Shown here: positions 1 through 7,129 of the stretch, one piece after another | How positions within the stretch are numbered: position 1 is the first letter of the stretch | How the letters are laid out: every line of letters begins with the position of its first letter | Assembly (NCBI GenBank): GCA_049324115.1 | Contig: JBMOMN010000034.1 | Span: 9,103 to 73,102 of the forward strand | Length of the DNA: 64,000 nt | Direction: 5' to 3' | DNA from: UBA5796 sp040752455 | GTDB lineage: Bacteria; Chloroflexota; Anaerolineae; Anaerolineales; Villigracilaceae | Made by a program: the position numbers and the translations under genes | The notes under the pieces: model-generated | What the model was told of the DNA's origin: nothing | What the model saw: only the letters and a program-made list of their open reading frames with translations | Databases searched by the model: none

Positions 1-1146
1 TATTATTCCTTTGCCGATCTCGAAACCCTCCTGCTCGGTGAAGCCACGCCGCTGAGTTCCAGCCTGACCCGGGCGAACTGGGTCGTCATTTCGATCACCG
101 ACATCCCACAGAGCCAGGCTCAGTATCGTTTGCTGCGCCAGTTCATCACCGAACGCCAGAACCTGCTGCGTACCAAGCGGGTTATCCTGTTCGCCTTCGG
201 CGCGCCCTACTACCTCGACGCGACCGACGTCTCGAAGATCACCGCTTACTACGGGCTTTACAGCAAGACCCCCGCTTTCGTGGACGTGGCTGCCCGCCTG
301 CTCTACCAGGAGATCACCCCCGCCGGAGCTTCACCGGTCTCGGTGCCGGGGATCGGCTATGAGTTGATCGAAGCCACTTCCCCCGACCCGGTCCAGGTCA
401 TTTCGCTCTTGCCGGACTCGCAGCCGGCTCCCGTTGGGGAGGGCACTTTCACCCCCGAACCGGCTCCCCCTCCCCTTTACAAAGTCGGCGACACCCTATC
501 CATCAAGACCGGCGTCATCCTCGACCACAACGGGAATCCGGTCCCGGACGGGACGGTCGTTCGCTTCACCCTGACGACAGGCAGCGACCCTGACCTGCTG
601 CTCCAGCAATTCGACGCGACCACCAGCAAAGGCGTGGCGCGCATGTCCTTCAGGATAGACAAACCCGGCAAGCTGGAACTGCGCGCCGCCAGCGACCCGG
701 CGCTGACCTCGGTCGTGCTGCAATGGAACGTGGACGACGAGGGCGCACTGGTCACGGTCGTCCCTCCGACGCCCGTTCCCACCGAGACCCTCCCTCCCAC
801 CCCTACTCCCACCCAAACGCCCGAGCCGCGTCCGGTGCTCCCGCTGCTCGTGGAAAACTATCCCGGCTTTGGGGGGTGGCTGCTGGCGGTCATGGCGATG
901 ATCGCCCTGGCCGGGCTGGCCCAATGGGTGGGGCGGTCGCTGTTTTCGCCGCGCTGGGGCATCCGCTGGGGCTTGTGCGCCCTGGTGGGGGCGTTGGCCG
1001 CTTACAATTACCTCAGCGTGGGGCTGCCGGGTTCGGCGTCCCTGGTGGCAAACGGCGGGATCATCGTGGTTTTGGGGTTGACCCTGATCGGGGGATTGGC
1101 AGGTTGGATCGCCGGCTGGGCCTGGTGGCGCAGCACTAACGGCTGA
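1..1146 (+). CDS. GH3-like glycosidase C-terminal part with membrane tail (partial)
   Basis: The reading frame is open from the first base, so the N-terminus and any catalytic N-domain lie outside the window; 381 residues are visible. The first ~115 residues resemble the C-terminal domain of family 3 glycoside hydrolases (beta-glucosidase/beta-N-acetylhexosaminidase type), including a strand like VILFAFGAPYYLDAT and the closing GIGYEL. An Ig-like segment follows (about 160-245, YKVGDTLSIKTG to WNVDDEG). Then come a Pro/Thr-rich linker (about 250-275) and three hydrophobic segments, so the enzyme is probably anchored by its C-terminus with the catalytic part outside. The stop overlaps the end of the convergent kinase gene by 11 bp. 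The GH3 assignment rests on recalled family features; the nucleophile Asp is not in view, so the substrate cannot be named. Confidence 0.72.
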   Translation, partial: YYSFADLETLLLGEATPLSSSLTRANWVVISITDIPQSQAQYRLLRQFITERQNLLRTKRVILFAFGAPYYLDATDVSKITAYYGLYSKTPAFVDVAARLLYQEITPAGASPVSVPGIGYELIEATSPDPVQVISLLPDSQPAPVGEGTFTPEPAPPPLYKVGDTLSIKTGVILDHNGNPVPDGTVVRFTLTTGSDPDLLLQQFDATTSKGVARMSFRIDKPGKLELRAASDPALTSVVLQWNVDDEGALVTVVPPTPVPTETLPPTPTPTQTPEPRPVLPLLVENYPGFGGWLLAVMAMIALAGLAQWVGRSLFSPRWGIRWGLCALVGALAAYNYLSVGLPGSASLVANGGIIVVLGLTLIGGLAGWIAGWAWWRSTNG

Positions 1147-2134
1147 GCGTAAAGACCAGGCTTACCAGCAACAGCAGCGTGGCTGTCCAGAGCAGGATAT
1201 TTTCGGGCGGGGTGGTCAGCGCCCGCAGCACCGATCCGTTTTCCGGGCGGCGGATGACCGTCACCGGGCGGGTGGGGATTTCCCGGTTGCCCAGCAGCGC
1301 CTCCCGGAAGGCTTCGATAGTTTGGGGCCTTTCGTCGGGGTGGAGGGCCATGGCCCACAGGATGGCCCGTTCGGTGCGCGGCGTGATGGCGGGGTTGAGG
1401 CGTCGAGGCGGGATCAGGCTTTCCGGTTCCAGGAAACGCTGGCGGGCATCCCCGGGAGCCTGGTTGGTCAGCAGGTGGTAGAGGGTCGCCCCGAAGGCAA
1501 AGATGTCGGAGCGGATGTCGGTGTGGATCCCGTCGCCGCCGTATTGTTCCATCGGGGTGTAGAGGGCGGTCCCCTGTCCCTGGATGACGGTGATGGTCAC
1601 TTCGTCGGGGGCCATTACTTTGACCAGGCCGAAATCCACCAGCTTGAGCAGGCCGTTGGGGGTGATCTTCAGGTTGCTGGGCTTGATGTCTCGATGGACG
1701 ATGGGCGGGGTCTGGCGGTGAAGGTAGGCCAGGGCATCGGCCAGTTGGTTGGCCCACGACAGGACGTCCCCCTCGGGCACGAAGGTCTTCTGCTGGCGGG
1801 CCTCGATCATCAGGGTGCGCAGGTCCTTGCCGGGAATGTAATCCATCACCAGGTAGTCGCGGGGACCGTTCGAGAAAAAGTCCGACACTTTGGGCAGGTT
1901 GGGATGGTCGAGCCGCGCCAAAACTGTGGCCTCGCGCAGGAACTGTTCGCGGGCCTCCTTGAGGATTTTGTCCGGGAGGGCGCGGTCGTGCTCGACCTCC
2001 TTCAAGGCGCACAATCGGCCTTGAAGCCGGGTGTCATCGGCAAGGTAAATGCTACCCATGCCGCCCTGGCCGATTCGTTCGCGGACCTTGTAACGACCGC
2101 GCAACACCTCCCCTTTTTTGATCGGGAAGGCCAT
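1136..2134 (-). CDS. Ser/Thr protein kinase (PknB-like) with C-terminal membrane anchor
   Basis: This 332-residue eukaryotic-type Ser/Thr kinase probably phosphorylates cytoplasmic or membrane partners. The glycine loop (GQGGMGS), the VAIK-type lysine in CALKEVE, the catalytic loop HRDIKPSN and a DFG motif (VDFGLVK) are all visible, so it should be active. The C-terminus has one hydrophobic segment (ILLWTATLLLLVSLVF), so the kinase faces the cytoplasm with a tail anchor. There is no PASTA or other sensor domain after it. The start at 2134 has a GGAG site 6 bases upstream; a longer GTG start at 2191 has no good site. It is divergent from the FHA gene at 2348, a natural phospho-peptide reader, which suggests a kinase/reader pair (inference). 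Confidence 0.9.
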   Translation of the reverse strand: MAFPIKKGEVLRGRYKVRERIGQGGMGSIYLADDTRLQGRLCALKEVEHDRALPDKILKEAREQFLREATVLARLDHPNLPKVSDFFSNGPRDYLVMDYIPGKDLRTLMIEARQQKTFVPEGDVLSWANQLADALAYLHRQTPPIVHRDIKPSNLKITPNGLLKLVDFGLVKVMAPDEVTITVIQGQGTALYTPMEQYGGDGIHTDIRSDIFAFGATLYHLLTNQAPGDARQRFLEPESLIPPRRLNPAITPRTERAILWAMALHPDERPQTIEAFREALLGNREIPTRPVTVIRRPENGSVLRALTTPPENILLWTATLLLLVSLVFTLSR

Positions 2135-2206
2135 CTGATCTCCGTTGACTCCGGCTGTCTGGTGCAGGTAATATTCGGCGTATTTCTGCACAGGAGCGCA
2201 ATTTTC

Positions 2207-2215
2207 TGCTATATT
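2207..2215 (+). promoter_or_regulatory. Extended -10 promoter for the FHA regulator
   Basis: TGCTATATT matches TGnTATAAT at 8 of 9 positions (the n is free). No convincing -35 is seen. It would give a leader of about 125 bases before the ATG at 2348, within the divergent kinase/FHA intergenic region. Confidence 0.4.
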
Positions 2216-2347
2216 ATAAACGGCTTTAGTTGTTCCCGGTTTGCATCTTGGTTAGCTTATGTTACCGGATTTTATACGTTCCTTTTCAACTTACCCTGCT
2301 TCCTTCCTGTTCGAGATGGAAGGGTATTGTCTATCGTAGAGGGCTGA

Positions 2348-3001
2348 ATGGACACTAAGATTGATGAACATCCGATCCTGGTCGCGCAGGAAGGGCCGCT
2401 CAACAGTCATCGCTGGACCGTGGACCAGCCCCTCGTTTTGGGACGCGAAGCCAGCTGCGACGTGGTCATCCAGGACCGGCAGGTCTCGCGTTTCCATGCC
2501 CGCCTGACGCCTTCGCCCGAGGGGGTGATCCTCGAAGACCTGGGCAGCAAGAACGGGACGTATTACAACCGCGAATTATTGACCAATCCCGTTATGCTCC
2601 AGGATGGGGATATGTTCCAGATCTCGATGGTGCAGAATTTTGTCTTCCTGAGTTCGGATGCCACCATGCCGCTGGTCGAACAGCCCGTCCGCACCGGGCG
2701 CCTGATGCTCGACATGCGCTCGCGGCGGGTGTGGATCAACCAACAGCAACTCGTTCCGCCGCTGTCGGCCCAACAGTTCCGGCTGCTCTGGGCGTTGTAC
2801 GAAAGCCAGGGACAGGTCATCAGCCGGGCCGACCTGGTGGCGGCCGTTTGGGGCGAGGACCAGGCCGCGGGCGTCTCGGACCAGGCCCTGGACGCGCTGG
2901 TGCGCCGCCTGCGCGACCGGCTGGCGGCGCTCGACCCGCACCACCAGTACATCAGCACGGTGCGCGGCCACGGCATCCGCCTCGACAATCCCACAGAATA
3001 A
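2348..3001 (+). CDS. FHA domain plus winged-helix (OmpR/PhoB-type) DNA-binding regulator
   Basis: This 217-residue protein has two domains. Residues about 10-100 form an FHA domain, with the GRE, SRFHARL and SKNGTYYN signatures that bind phosphothreonine peptides. Residues about 120-214 form a PhoB/OmpR-type winged helix (PPLSAQQFRLLWAL, VRRLRDRL, STVRGHGIRL). The protein should bind DNA under control of Ser/Thr phosphorylation rather than through a receiver domain. GAGGG sits 4 bases before the ATG. It is divergent from the Ser/Thr kinase at 1136-2134, the obvious candidate partner. Its 3' end faces the triple aptamer RNA (3026-3329, minus strand), whose read-through would be antisense to this gene. 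The DNA targets are unknown. Confidence 0.88.
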   Translation: MDTKIDEHPILVAQEGPLNSHRWTVDQPLVLGREASCDVVIQDRQVSRFHARLTPSPEGVILEDLGSKNGTYYNRELLTNPVMLQDGDMFQISMVQNFVFLSSDATMPLVEQPVRTGRLMLDMRSRRVWINQQQLVPPLSAQQFRLLWALYESQGQVISRADLVAAVWGEDQAAGVSDQALDALVRRLRDRLAALDPHHQYISTVRGHGIRLDNPTE

Positions 3002-3018
3002 CCAGCCGGATTTTTGGG

Positions 3019-3051
3019 AAACAAACAGGGATGACATTCCTGTCATCCCTG
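3019..3051 (-). terminator. Intrinsic terminator after the triple aptamer
   Basis: A perfect 11-bp stem (CAGGGATGACA/TGTCATCCCTG) with a 4-base loop is followed on the minus strand by TTTGTTT. The T-rich run is on the minus strand only, so it terminates the aptamer RNA rather than the FHA gene. Confidence 0.72.
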
Positions 3052-3064
3052 AAAATGCTCTTCG

Positions 3065-3147
3065 GCAGTCTGGCAGCCCTGGCTATTGTTACACAACTTT
3101 AGGCCCATAACTTTGCGTCGCCGGGTTTCCCCGGTTTTACCTTTCGG
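3065..3147 (-). promoter_or_regulatory. GEMM-I-like aptamer 3
   Basis: Minus strand: AAGGTAAAACC, stem CCGGGGAAACCCGG, CGACGCAAAG, GGGCCTAAAG, then AATAGCCAGGGCTGCCAG and CTGCCGAAG. It is followed within about 15 bases by the terminator hairpin. Confidence 0.65.
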
Positions 3148-3149
3148 TC

Positions 3150-3236
3150 AGCCGGTCGTTCCTGATCAGCGCTATGCCGATTTTAGATGCCTGGCTTTGC
3201 GACACCACCTTTCGGTGGTTTAGCCTTTTCGACAGT
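3150..3236 (-). promoter_or_regulatory. GEMM-I-like aptamer 2
   Basis: Minus strand: AAGGCTAAACC, stem CCACCGAAAGGTGG, then GTCGCAAAGCC and GGCATCTAAAA. It departs from the GACGCAAAG core (GTCGCAAAG) and has the weakest second hairpin, so it may be a diverged or altered-specificity copy. Confidence 0.6.
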
Positions 3237-3239
3237 CTG

Positions 3240-3326
3240 GCAATCATCGTCTCATATTTGATGATATTCGACTTTAGACCCATGACTTTGCGTCGCCAGG
3301 TTTCCCTGGTTTTGCTTTTTTCGGAG
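3240..3326 (-). promoter_or_regulatory. GEMM-I-like aptamer 1
   Basis: Minus strand: GCAAAACC, stem CCAGGGAAACCTGG with a GAAA loop, CGACGCAAAG, then GGGTCTAAAG. A second hairpin follows (ATCATC/GATGAT) and the unit closes with TGCCAGACTGTCG. Of the three copies it has the clearest second stem-loop. Confidence 0.68.
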
Positions 3327-3333
3327 CCTTTCC

Positions 3334-3362
3334 ATTATTGCACCATTTGTATCCGAATTCAA
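3334..3362 (-). promoter_or_regulatory. Promoter of the triple-aptamer RNA
   Basis: On the minus strand a -35 TTGAAT (3362-3357) and a -10 AATAAT (3339-3334) are separated by 17 bases, with TGC just before the -10 (extended -10 form). Initiation about 7 bases on would start the RNA at the first aptamer, as expected for a riboswitch leader. Confidence 0.5.
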
Positions 3363-3403
3363 TCCAACAAATGTTCTAATATGTCTATACAACCTTGAAA
3401 TTT

Positions 3404-4561
3404 CTATTCCAGCGGCTCGAAGGTCGCTTCGATCGTCATCCCCCAGCGCAGGGACGGGTCGAAATTTTCGAGGCGGATGCGGACGGTGTAGAGGATGTCG
3501 CCGCCCTGGGCCTTGAAGGTCCGGCTGATCTCCTCGACCACGCCGGTCAACGTGACCTCCGGCAGGGCATCGGCCACGATTTCGACTTTCTGCCCGACGG
3601 CCACATCCACCACCTCGAGTTCGGTCAGGTCGCTGGTCTCGACGTACCATTGGCCGGTATCGGCCAGGACGACCGCCCAGGTCTCCGGGCCGGTCCACTC
3701 GCCGGGGAGGGGATTGACCTCCATCACAATCCCGTCGAAGGGGGCGGTCAGGTCGTAGTTTGACAGCGCAGCTTCGGCCGCGGCGGCTTGCGCCCTGGCG
3801 TTGTCGAGCCGGGCCTGGAGCAGCGCCAGTTGCTCGGCGTCCGGGCCGGTGAGGGTTGCCTCGAATTTGCGTTTGGCCTCGGCCTCGGCAGCCAGGGCCT
3901 GGTCCAATCCGGCGCGGACCGAGTCCTTTTCGCGGCGGGCAGCTTCCAGGTCCCGCACCGCTGCGTTGTAATCCTCCTGGGCGGCTTCCAGGTCGTCTTC
4001 GGCGCGCTGGCGTGAGGCGTTGTTCTCGTTCAGGTCCGCATATTTGTCGAATTCCTTTTGGGCGTCGTCGAGGGCCTCCTGCATGTCCTGGACATCGGCT
4101 TCGGCGTCGTCAATCCGGTCGTCGAGGGTGTCGAGGTTGAGGGATTCCCAATCCTTTTCGGCCTCACCGCGCGCCACCTGGGATTGCATGTACGCCTGCC
4201 AGGCCGCCGCAGCGTTGAGCGGCGCATTGCGGACGAATTCGTCGTAAGCCTGCTGGGCGGCGGTCAGTTCGAGGTGGGCGGCCGCGACGGCCGCTTCGGC
4301 CTGCTCCCGGTCGGCGAGACGGATGAGCGCGTCACCCTTTCGGACGGATTGCCCTTCCTCGACCAGGATCTCGTCCACCCGCCCGCGCACCGCGAACGAG
4401 AGCGCGAGATCGCGGCCCGGCACGACGTGACCTTCAGCGATCACCCCGGCCGGTACGGCGGCCGCCTGCGGCTCGGGCGTCGCTTCGGCCTGCGGCCCGC
4501 AAGCGGACAGGACGAGGGCCAGGATCAGCACCGCGAATATCCACAAATTAGTTTTCTTCAT
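3404..4561 (-). CDS. HlyD/MacA-type membrane fusion lipoprotein of an ABC exporter
   Basis: This 385-residue periplasmic-adaptor-like protein starts with a lipoprotein signal (lipobox LSAC, Cys21), so in a monoderm it should sit on the outer face of the membrane. Residues about 40-90 are the first half of a biotinyl-lipoyl-like domain (GHVVPGRD, VEEGQSVRKGDALIRL). Residues about 90-270 are a long Ala/Glu/Asp-rich coiled-coil hairpin. Residues about 270-300 complete the lipoyl domain (YDLTAPFDGIVMEVNPLPGE), and beta-barrel segments follow to the end. Start 4561 has AAGGAAGG upstream. A longer frame to 4639 is only the translated palindromic repeat at 4579-4626. It is the last gene of the ABC operon 9021-3404 and probably links the permease to substrate capture. 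Confidence 0.88.
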   Translation of the reverse strand: MKKTNLWIFAVLILALVLSACGPQAEATPEPQAAAVPAGVIAEGHVVPGRDLALSFAVRGRVDEILVEEGQSVRKGDALIRLADREQAEAAVAAAHLELTAAQQAYDEFVRNAPLNAAAAWQAYMQSQVARGEAEKDWESLNLDTLDDRIDDAEADVQDMQEALDDAQKEFDKYADLNENNASRQRAEDDLEAAQEDYNAAVRDLEAARREKDSVRAGLDQALAAEAEAKRKFEATLTGPDAEQLALLQARLDNARAQAAAAEAALSNYDLTAPFDGIVMEVNPLPGEWTGPETWAVVLADTGQWYVETSDLTELEVVDVAVGQKVEIVADALPEVTLTGVVEEISRTFKAQGGDILYTVRIRLENFDPSLRWGMTIEATFEPLE

Positions 4562-4578
4562 AGCTACCTTCCTTCTGC

Positions 4579-4626
4579 CCTCACCCCAACCCTCTCCCGA
4601 TTTCGGGAGAGGGGCGAGCGGTGAGG
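4579..4626. repeat. Palindromic element, CTCTCCC/GGGAGAG family, copy 1
   Basis: Core CCCTCTCCCGA...TCGGGAGAGGG inside outer arms CCTCACC/GGTGAGG. It lies between the permease and adaptor genes. Copies 2 and 3 are at 7077-7122 and 10555-10592. Confidence 0.8.
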
Positions 4627-4631
4627 AAAAT

Positions 4632-7067
4632 TTATTCATACGCCAGCACTTCCCGGATGGTCAAGCGGGCCGCGTTGCGGGCCGGCACGACGCTCGCCAG
4701 CGCCGAAAGCGCCAGCACCAGCCCCAGCCAGAGGACGTACCCGTTGAGGGTATAGACAATATCAATCGGCGTTTCGAACACCGCCAGGCTGACGATGCGC
4801 GCCAGCAGCATCGTGAACGGGACGGACAGCACCGCCCCCAGCCCCCACGAGATCGCCCCGATGAGCATGCCTTCGACCATCACCGTCAGCATGATGATCC
4901 GGTCGGTAGCGCCGATGGCGCGCATGATGCCGATCTCCCGCGTCCGCTCCAGCACGTTCATGCCCATCGTGCCGGTCAGCCCCATCGAGCCGACGGTGGC
5001 CGTCAGCACGGCCATGATGAGCAGGAAGACCACCAGCGTGTCCAGGCTTTCGACCGCGGTATCCAGCGAGGCGCTGCCCGCTTCGGCGGAGAGCAATTTG
5101 AAGCCGCGCTCGCGCAGGGTGGCGTCCAGTTCCTCGGCTTTGGCGTCCTGGTAGCCCCGGTCGTGTTGGGCCGTCACCAGCCGGAACATGAAGGCCCGGT
5201 TGGCGTAATTCGTCATCCGCGAGACGTATTCGTAGGGGGCGTAAGCCAGCATCCCCTCCCGATCCACGAATTTGAAGACCCCGACCACTTCCCAGGTCTC
5301 GTCCTTGCCGAGCACCCGGATGCGCAGCCGGTCGCCCGGCGACAGGCCGGGGTAATACTTCAAAACCGCTTCGCTGACCGCGAATTTACGCGCGTCCCCC
5401 GGCTCGATCCAGCGCCCCGAGACCAGGATCGGCTCGATCAACTCGCTCTGCGCCGGCGGCGCGAAGATATTCAGGTTCTCCAGGACCATGCCGTTCCCGT
5501 CCAGCAGTTCGCCGCTGACGAACTGCCAGCCCTCCACCCGCGTCACACCCTCCACCTGCATCACGGCCTGTTCCATTTCGCTCAAGCGATAGGGCGCCTC
5601 GAAATCCAGCGACACATCGGCCACGAAATAGCGGCTGATGGCCCCGATGTAATCGTGCAGGGTGACGCGCACGTTGAAGACGGCGATGAAGATCGCCCCG
5701 CCCATCGTCAGCGTGAACAGGGTCAGGATCAGGCGGCCGCGGCGGCGGAAAGTGTTCCGCAGCGAGATGACCAGCGGCCTGGGGATGTGGATGCCCCGTC
5801 TCGCCAGCGCAACCGTCAGTCTCGTTTGGAACCGGTCGAAGCGCGAAACCCGCCCCTCGACTTTGGGCCGGCCGCCTTCGTCCCGGGCCGCTTCGCCGCT
5901 GATGGCTTTCAGTACGGTCACTCGCGAACCGCCGAGGACCGGCACGAGTCCCGCAACCAGCGGGACGAGCAATCCCACCAGCACCTGGATCAGCAGCGCC
6001 GCCGGGACGATCCGGTAGCCGAGCAGGTTAAAGTTCAACTCGCCGGCGATGAAGGCTGCCAATCCGTAAGCGCCCTGGCCTCCGAGCGGGACCGCCACCA
6101 GCAGGGCCAGCGCCCCGAAAGCCATGATCAGCGCCAGGTACATCGCCAGCACCTGCCGCCCGCGCCCGCCGACCAGTTTGATGATCCCGATGTGGCGCGT
6201 ATGCTGCTGGAGCAGGGCCGCCAGGGTGTTGGCGATCAGCGAACTGGACAGGAAGACGATCAGGATACCGAGCGCCATCAGGATGCCCAGAATGGCATTG
6301 ACGGTGGATGCCAGCGGGTGGGTGTGCGTCTCCGAGAAGCGCGAGCGGACGACGTACGCGCCGCCCTTTTCGAGCCGGTCTTTCAGGTCTGCGCCCAGGT
6401 CGCGGACGTGGAGGATGTCGTCGCCGCCTTCGGTCACGGTGGCGTAAATGCGGTTGAAGTCCTGCGGCTCATGCAAATATTGAAGCGTACTGGTCGTGAT
6501 GTAGGCGAACGGCGCGGCCAGGAAATCCCCGGCGCCCATGGCCGTATCCTGCACCACGCCCACCACCGGCATGGACCTGATCGAGCCGTTCGGCAACTGG
6601 AATTCAAGCAGCCCGCCGACTTCCACGTCCACGCGGGTCAGGGCATCCCGTTCGAGCAGCACTTCACGCTTGCCCGGCGCGCTCTGCCCTTCGAGCGGGG
6701 TCAGCAGGTTGACCCGGTTGGCCTCGAAATCGTCGAAAGCCACCAGGTCGAGCGTGGTCCACTTGCTCGTGCCGGGGACGCGCACCCGCACGCTGAAGAC
6801 CCGCCGCGCCTCGGCTTCGGCGACCCCGTTCGAGTTCCGCACCGATTCGAGCACCGTCTCGTCGAAATCGGCCATCCGCAGCTCGATGTTGGAGGGCGAA
6901 TTGGCGGCGTAGCTGGCGCTCATGTCGTTGGAAATGATGACATACGCCCCGGAGATCACGCCAATCGAAAACACGCCCACCGCGATGGACAGGACCACCA
7001 GCGCCGTGCGCATTTTGTTATCCACTAAATCCGAGATCACTTTTCGCCATCTTGGGCGCATAGCCAT
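4632..7067 (-). CDS. ABC exporter permease, MacB/FtsX family (two FtsX repeats)
   Basis: At 811 residues this is a duplicated FtsX-type permease. Transmembrane segment 1 (about 20-42, ALVVLSIAVGVFSIGVISG) is followed by a large extracellular MacB-PCD-like domain (about 45-260) and three membrane segments (about 265-385). A second extracellular region begins at about 450 after another membrane segment, and a final FtsX block (about 690-805) includes ERTREIGIMRAIGA. This is the mechanotransmission layout of MacB/LolCE transporters, which move lipids, peptides or lipoproteins rather than take up solutes. Start 7067 has GAGG 9 bases upstream, and 7061 is an in-frame alternative; the longer N-terminus to 7133 is repeat sequence. 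Two ATPases lie upstream and an adaptor downstream in the same operon. The substrate is unknown. Confidence 0.9.
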   Translation of the reverse strand: MAMRPRWRKVISDLVDNKMRTALVVLSIAVGVFSIGVISGAYVIISNDMSASYAANSPSNIELRMADFDETVLESVRNSNGVAEAEARRVFSVRVRVPGTSKWTTLDLVAFDDFEANRVNLLTPLEGQSAPGKREVLLERDALTRVDVEVGGLLEFQLPNGSIRSMPVVGVVQDTAMGAGDFLAAPFAYITTSTLQYLHEPQDFNRIYATVTEGGDDILHVRDLGADLKDRLEKGGAYVVRSRFSETHTHPLASTVNAILGILMALGILIVFLSSSLIANTLAALLQQHTRHIGIIKLVGGRGRQVLAMYLALIMAFGALALLVAVPLGGQGAYGLAAFIAGELNFNLLGYRIVPAALLIQVLVGLLVPLVAGLVPVLGGSRVTVLKAISGEAARDEGGRPKVEGRVSRFDRFQTRLTVALARRGIHIPRPLVISLRNTFRRRGRLILTLFTLTMGGAIFIAVFNVRVTLHDYIGAISRYFVADVSLDFEAPYRLSEMEQAVMQVEGVTRVEGWQFVSGELLDGNGMVLENLNIFAPPAQSELIEPILVSGRWIEPGDARKFAVSEAVLKYYPGLSPGDRLRIRVLGKDETWEVVGVFKFVDREGMLAYAPYEYVSRMTNYANRAFMFRLVTAQHDRGYQDAKAEELDATLRERGFKLLSAEAGSASLDTAVESLDTLVVFLLIMAVLTATVGSMGLTGTMGMNVLERTREIGIMRAIGATDRIIMLTVMVEGMLIGAISWGLGAVLSVPFTMLLARIVSLAVFETPIDIVYTLNGYVLWLGLVLALSALASVVPARNAARLTIREVLAYE

Positions 7068-7076
7068 TCCATTTCG

Positions 7077-7122
7077 CCTCACCCCTTGCCCCTCTCCCAA
7101 ATTGGGAGAGAGGTGGGGTGAG
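7077..7122. repeat. Palindromic element, CTCTCCC/GGGAGAG family, copy 2
   Basis: CCTCACCCC and GGGGTGAG arms enclose CCTCTCCCAA/TTGGGAGAG. It sits between the ATPase-CNB gene and the permease gene. Confidence 0.8.
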
Positions 7123-7129
7123 ACACAAT

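Larger units (their letters stand above)
3026..3329 (-). ncRNA. Stand-alone RNA of three tandem GEMM-I (c-di-GMP-I type) aptamers
   Basis: Read on the minus strand, this stretch has a promoter (3362-3334) whose predicted start, near 3327, falls at the first aptamer. Three aptamer-like units follow, spaced about 90 bases apart. An intrinsic terminator (3051-3026) closes it, giving an RNA of about 300 bases. Each unit has the GEMM-I landmarks in order: an (A)GGC-AAACC strand, a hairpin with a GAAA-type loop, (G)ACGCAAAG, a GG-CTAAA strand, and a 3' strand ending in GCCAGACTGYCGAA or a close variant. No open reading frame with a ribosome site lies downstream on this strand. If the terminator is bypassed, the RNA becomes antisense to the FHA gene. 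Alternatively the units lie in the 3' tail of the ABC operon that ends at 3404. Confidence 0.7.

Noticed and set aside
4562..4639. Extended N-terminus of the adaptor protein
   Set aside because: It is the translated palindromic repeat (copy 1); the lipoprotein signal and AAGGAAGG site place the start at 4561.
5163..7028. A 621-codon plus-strand frame over the ABC permease
   Set aside because: It is an antisense shadow of a clear FtsX permease; the product is His/Asp/Arg-rich and resembles no family.
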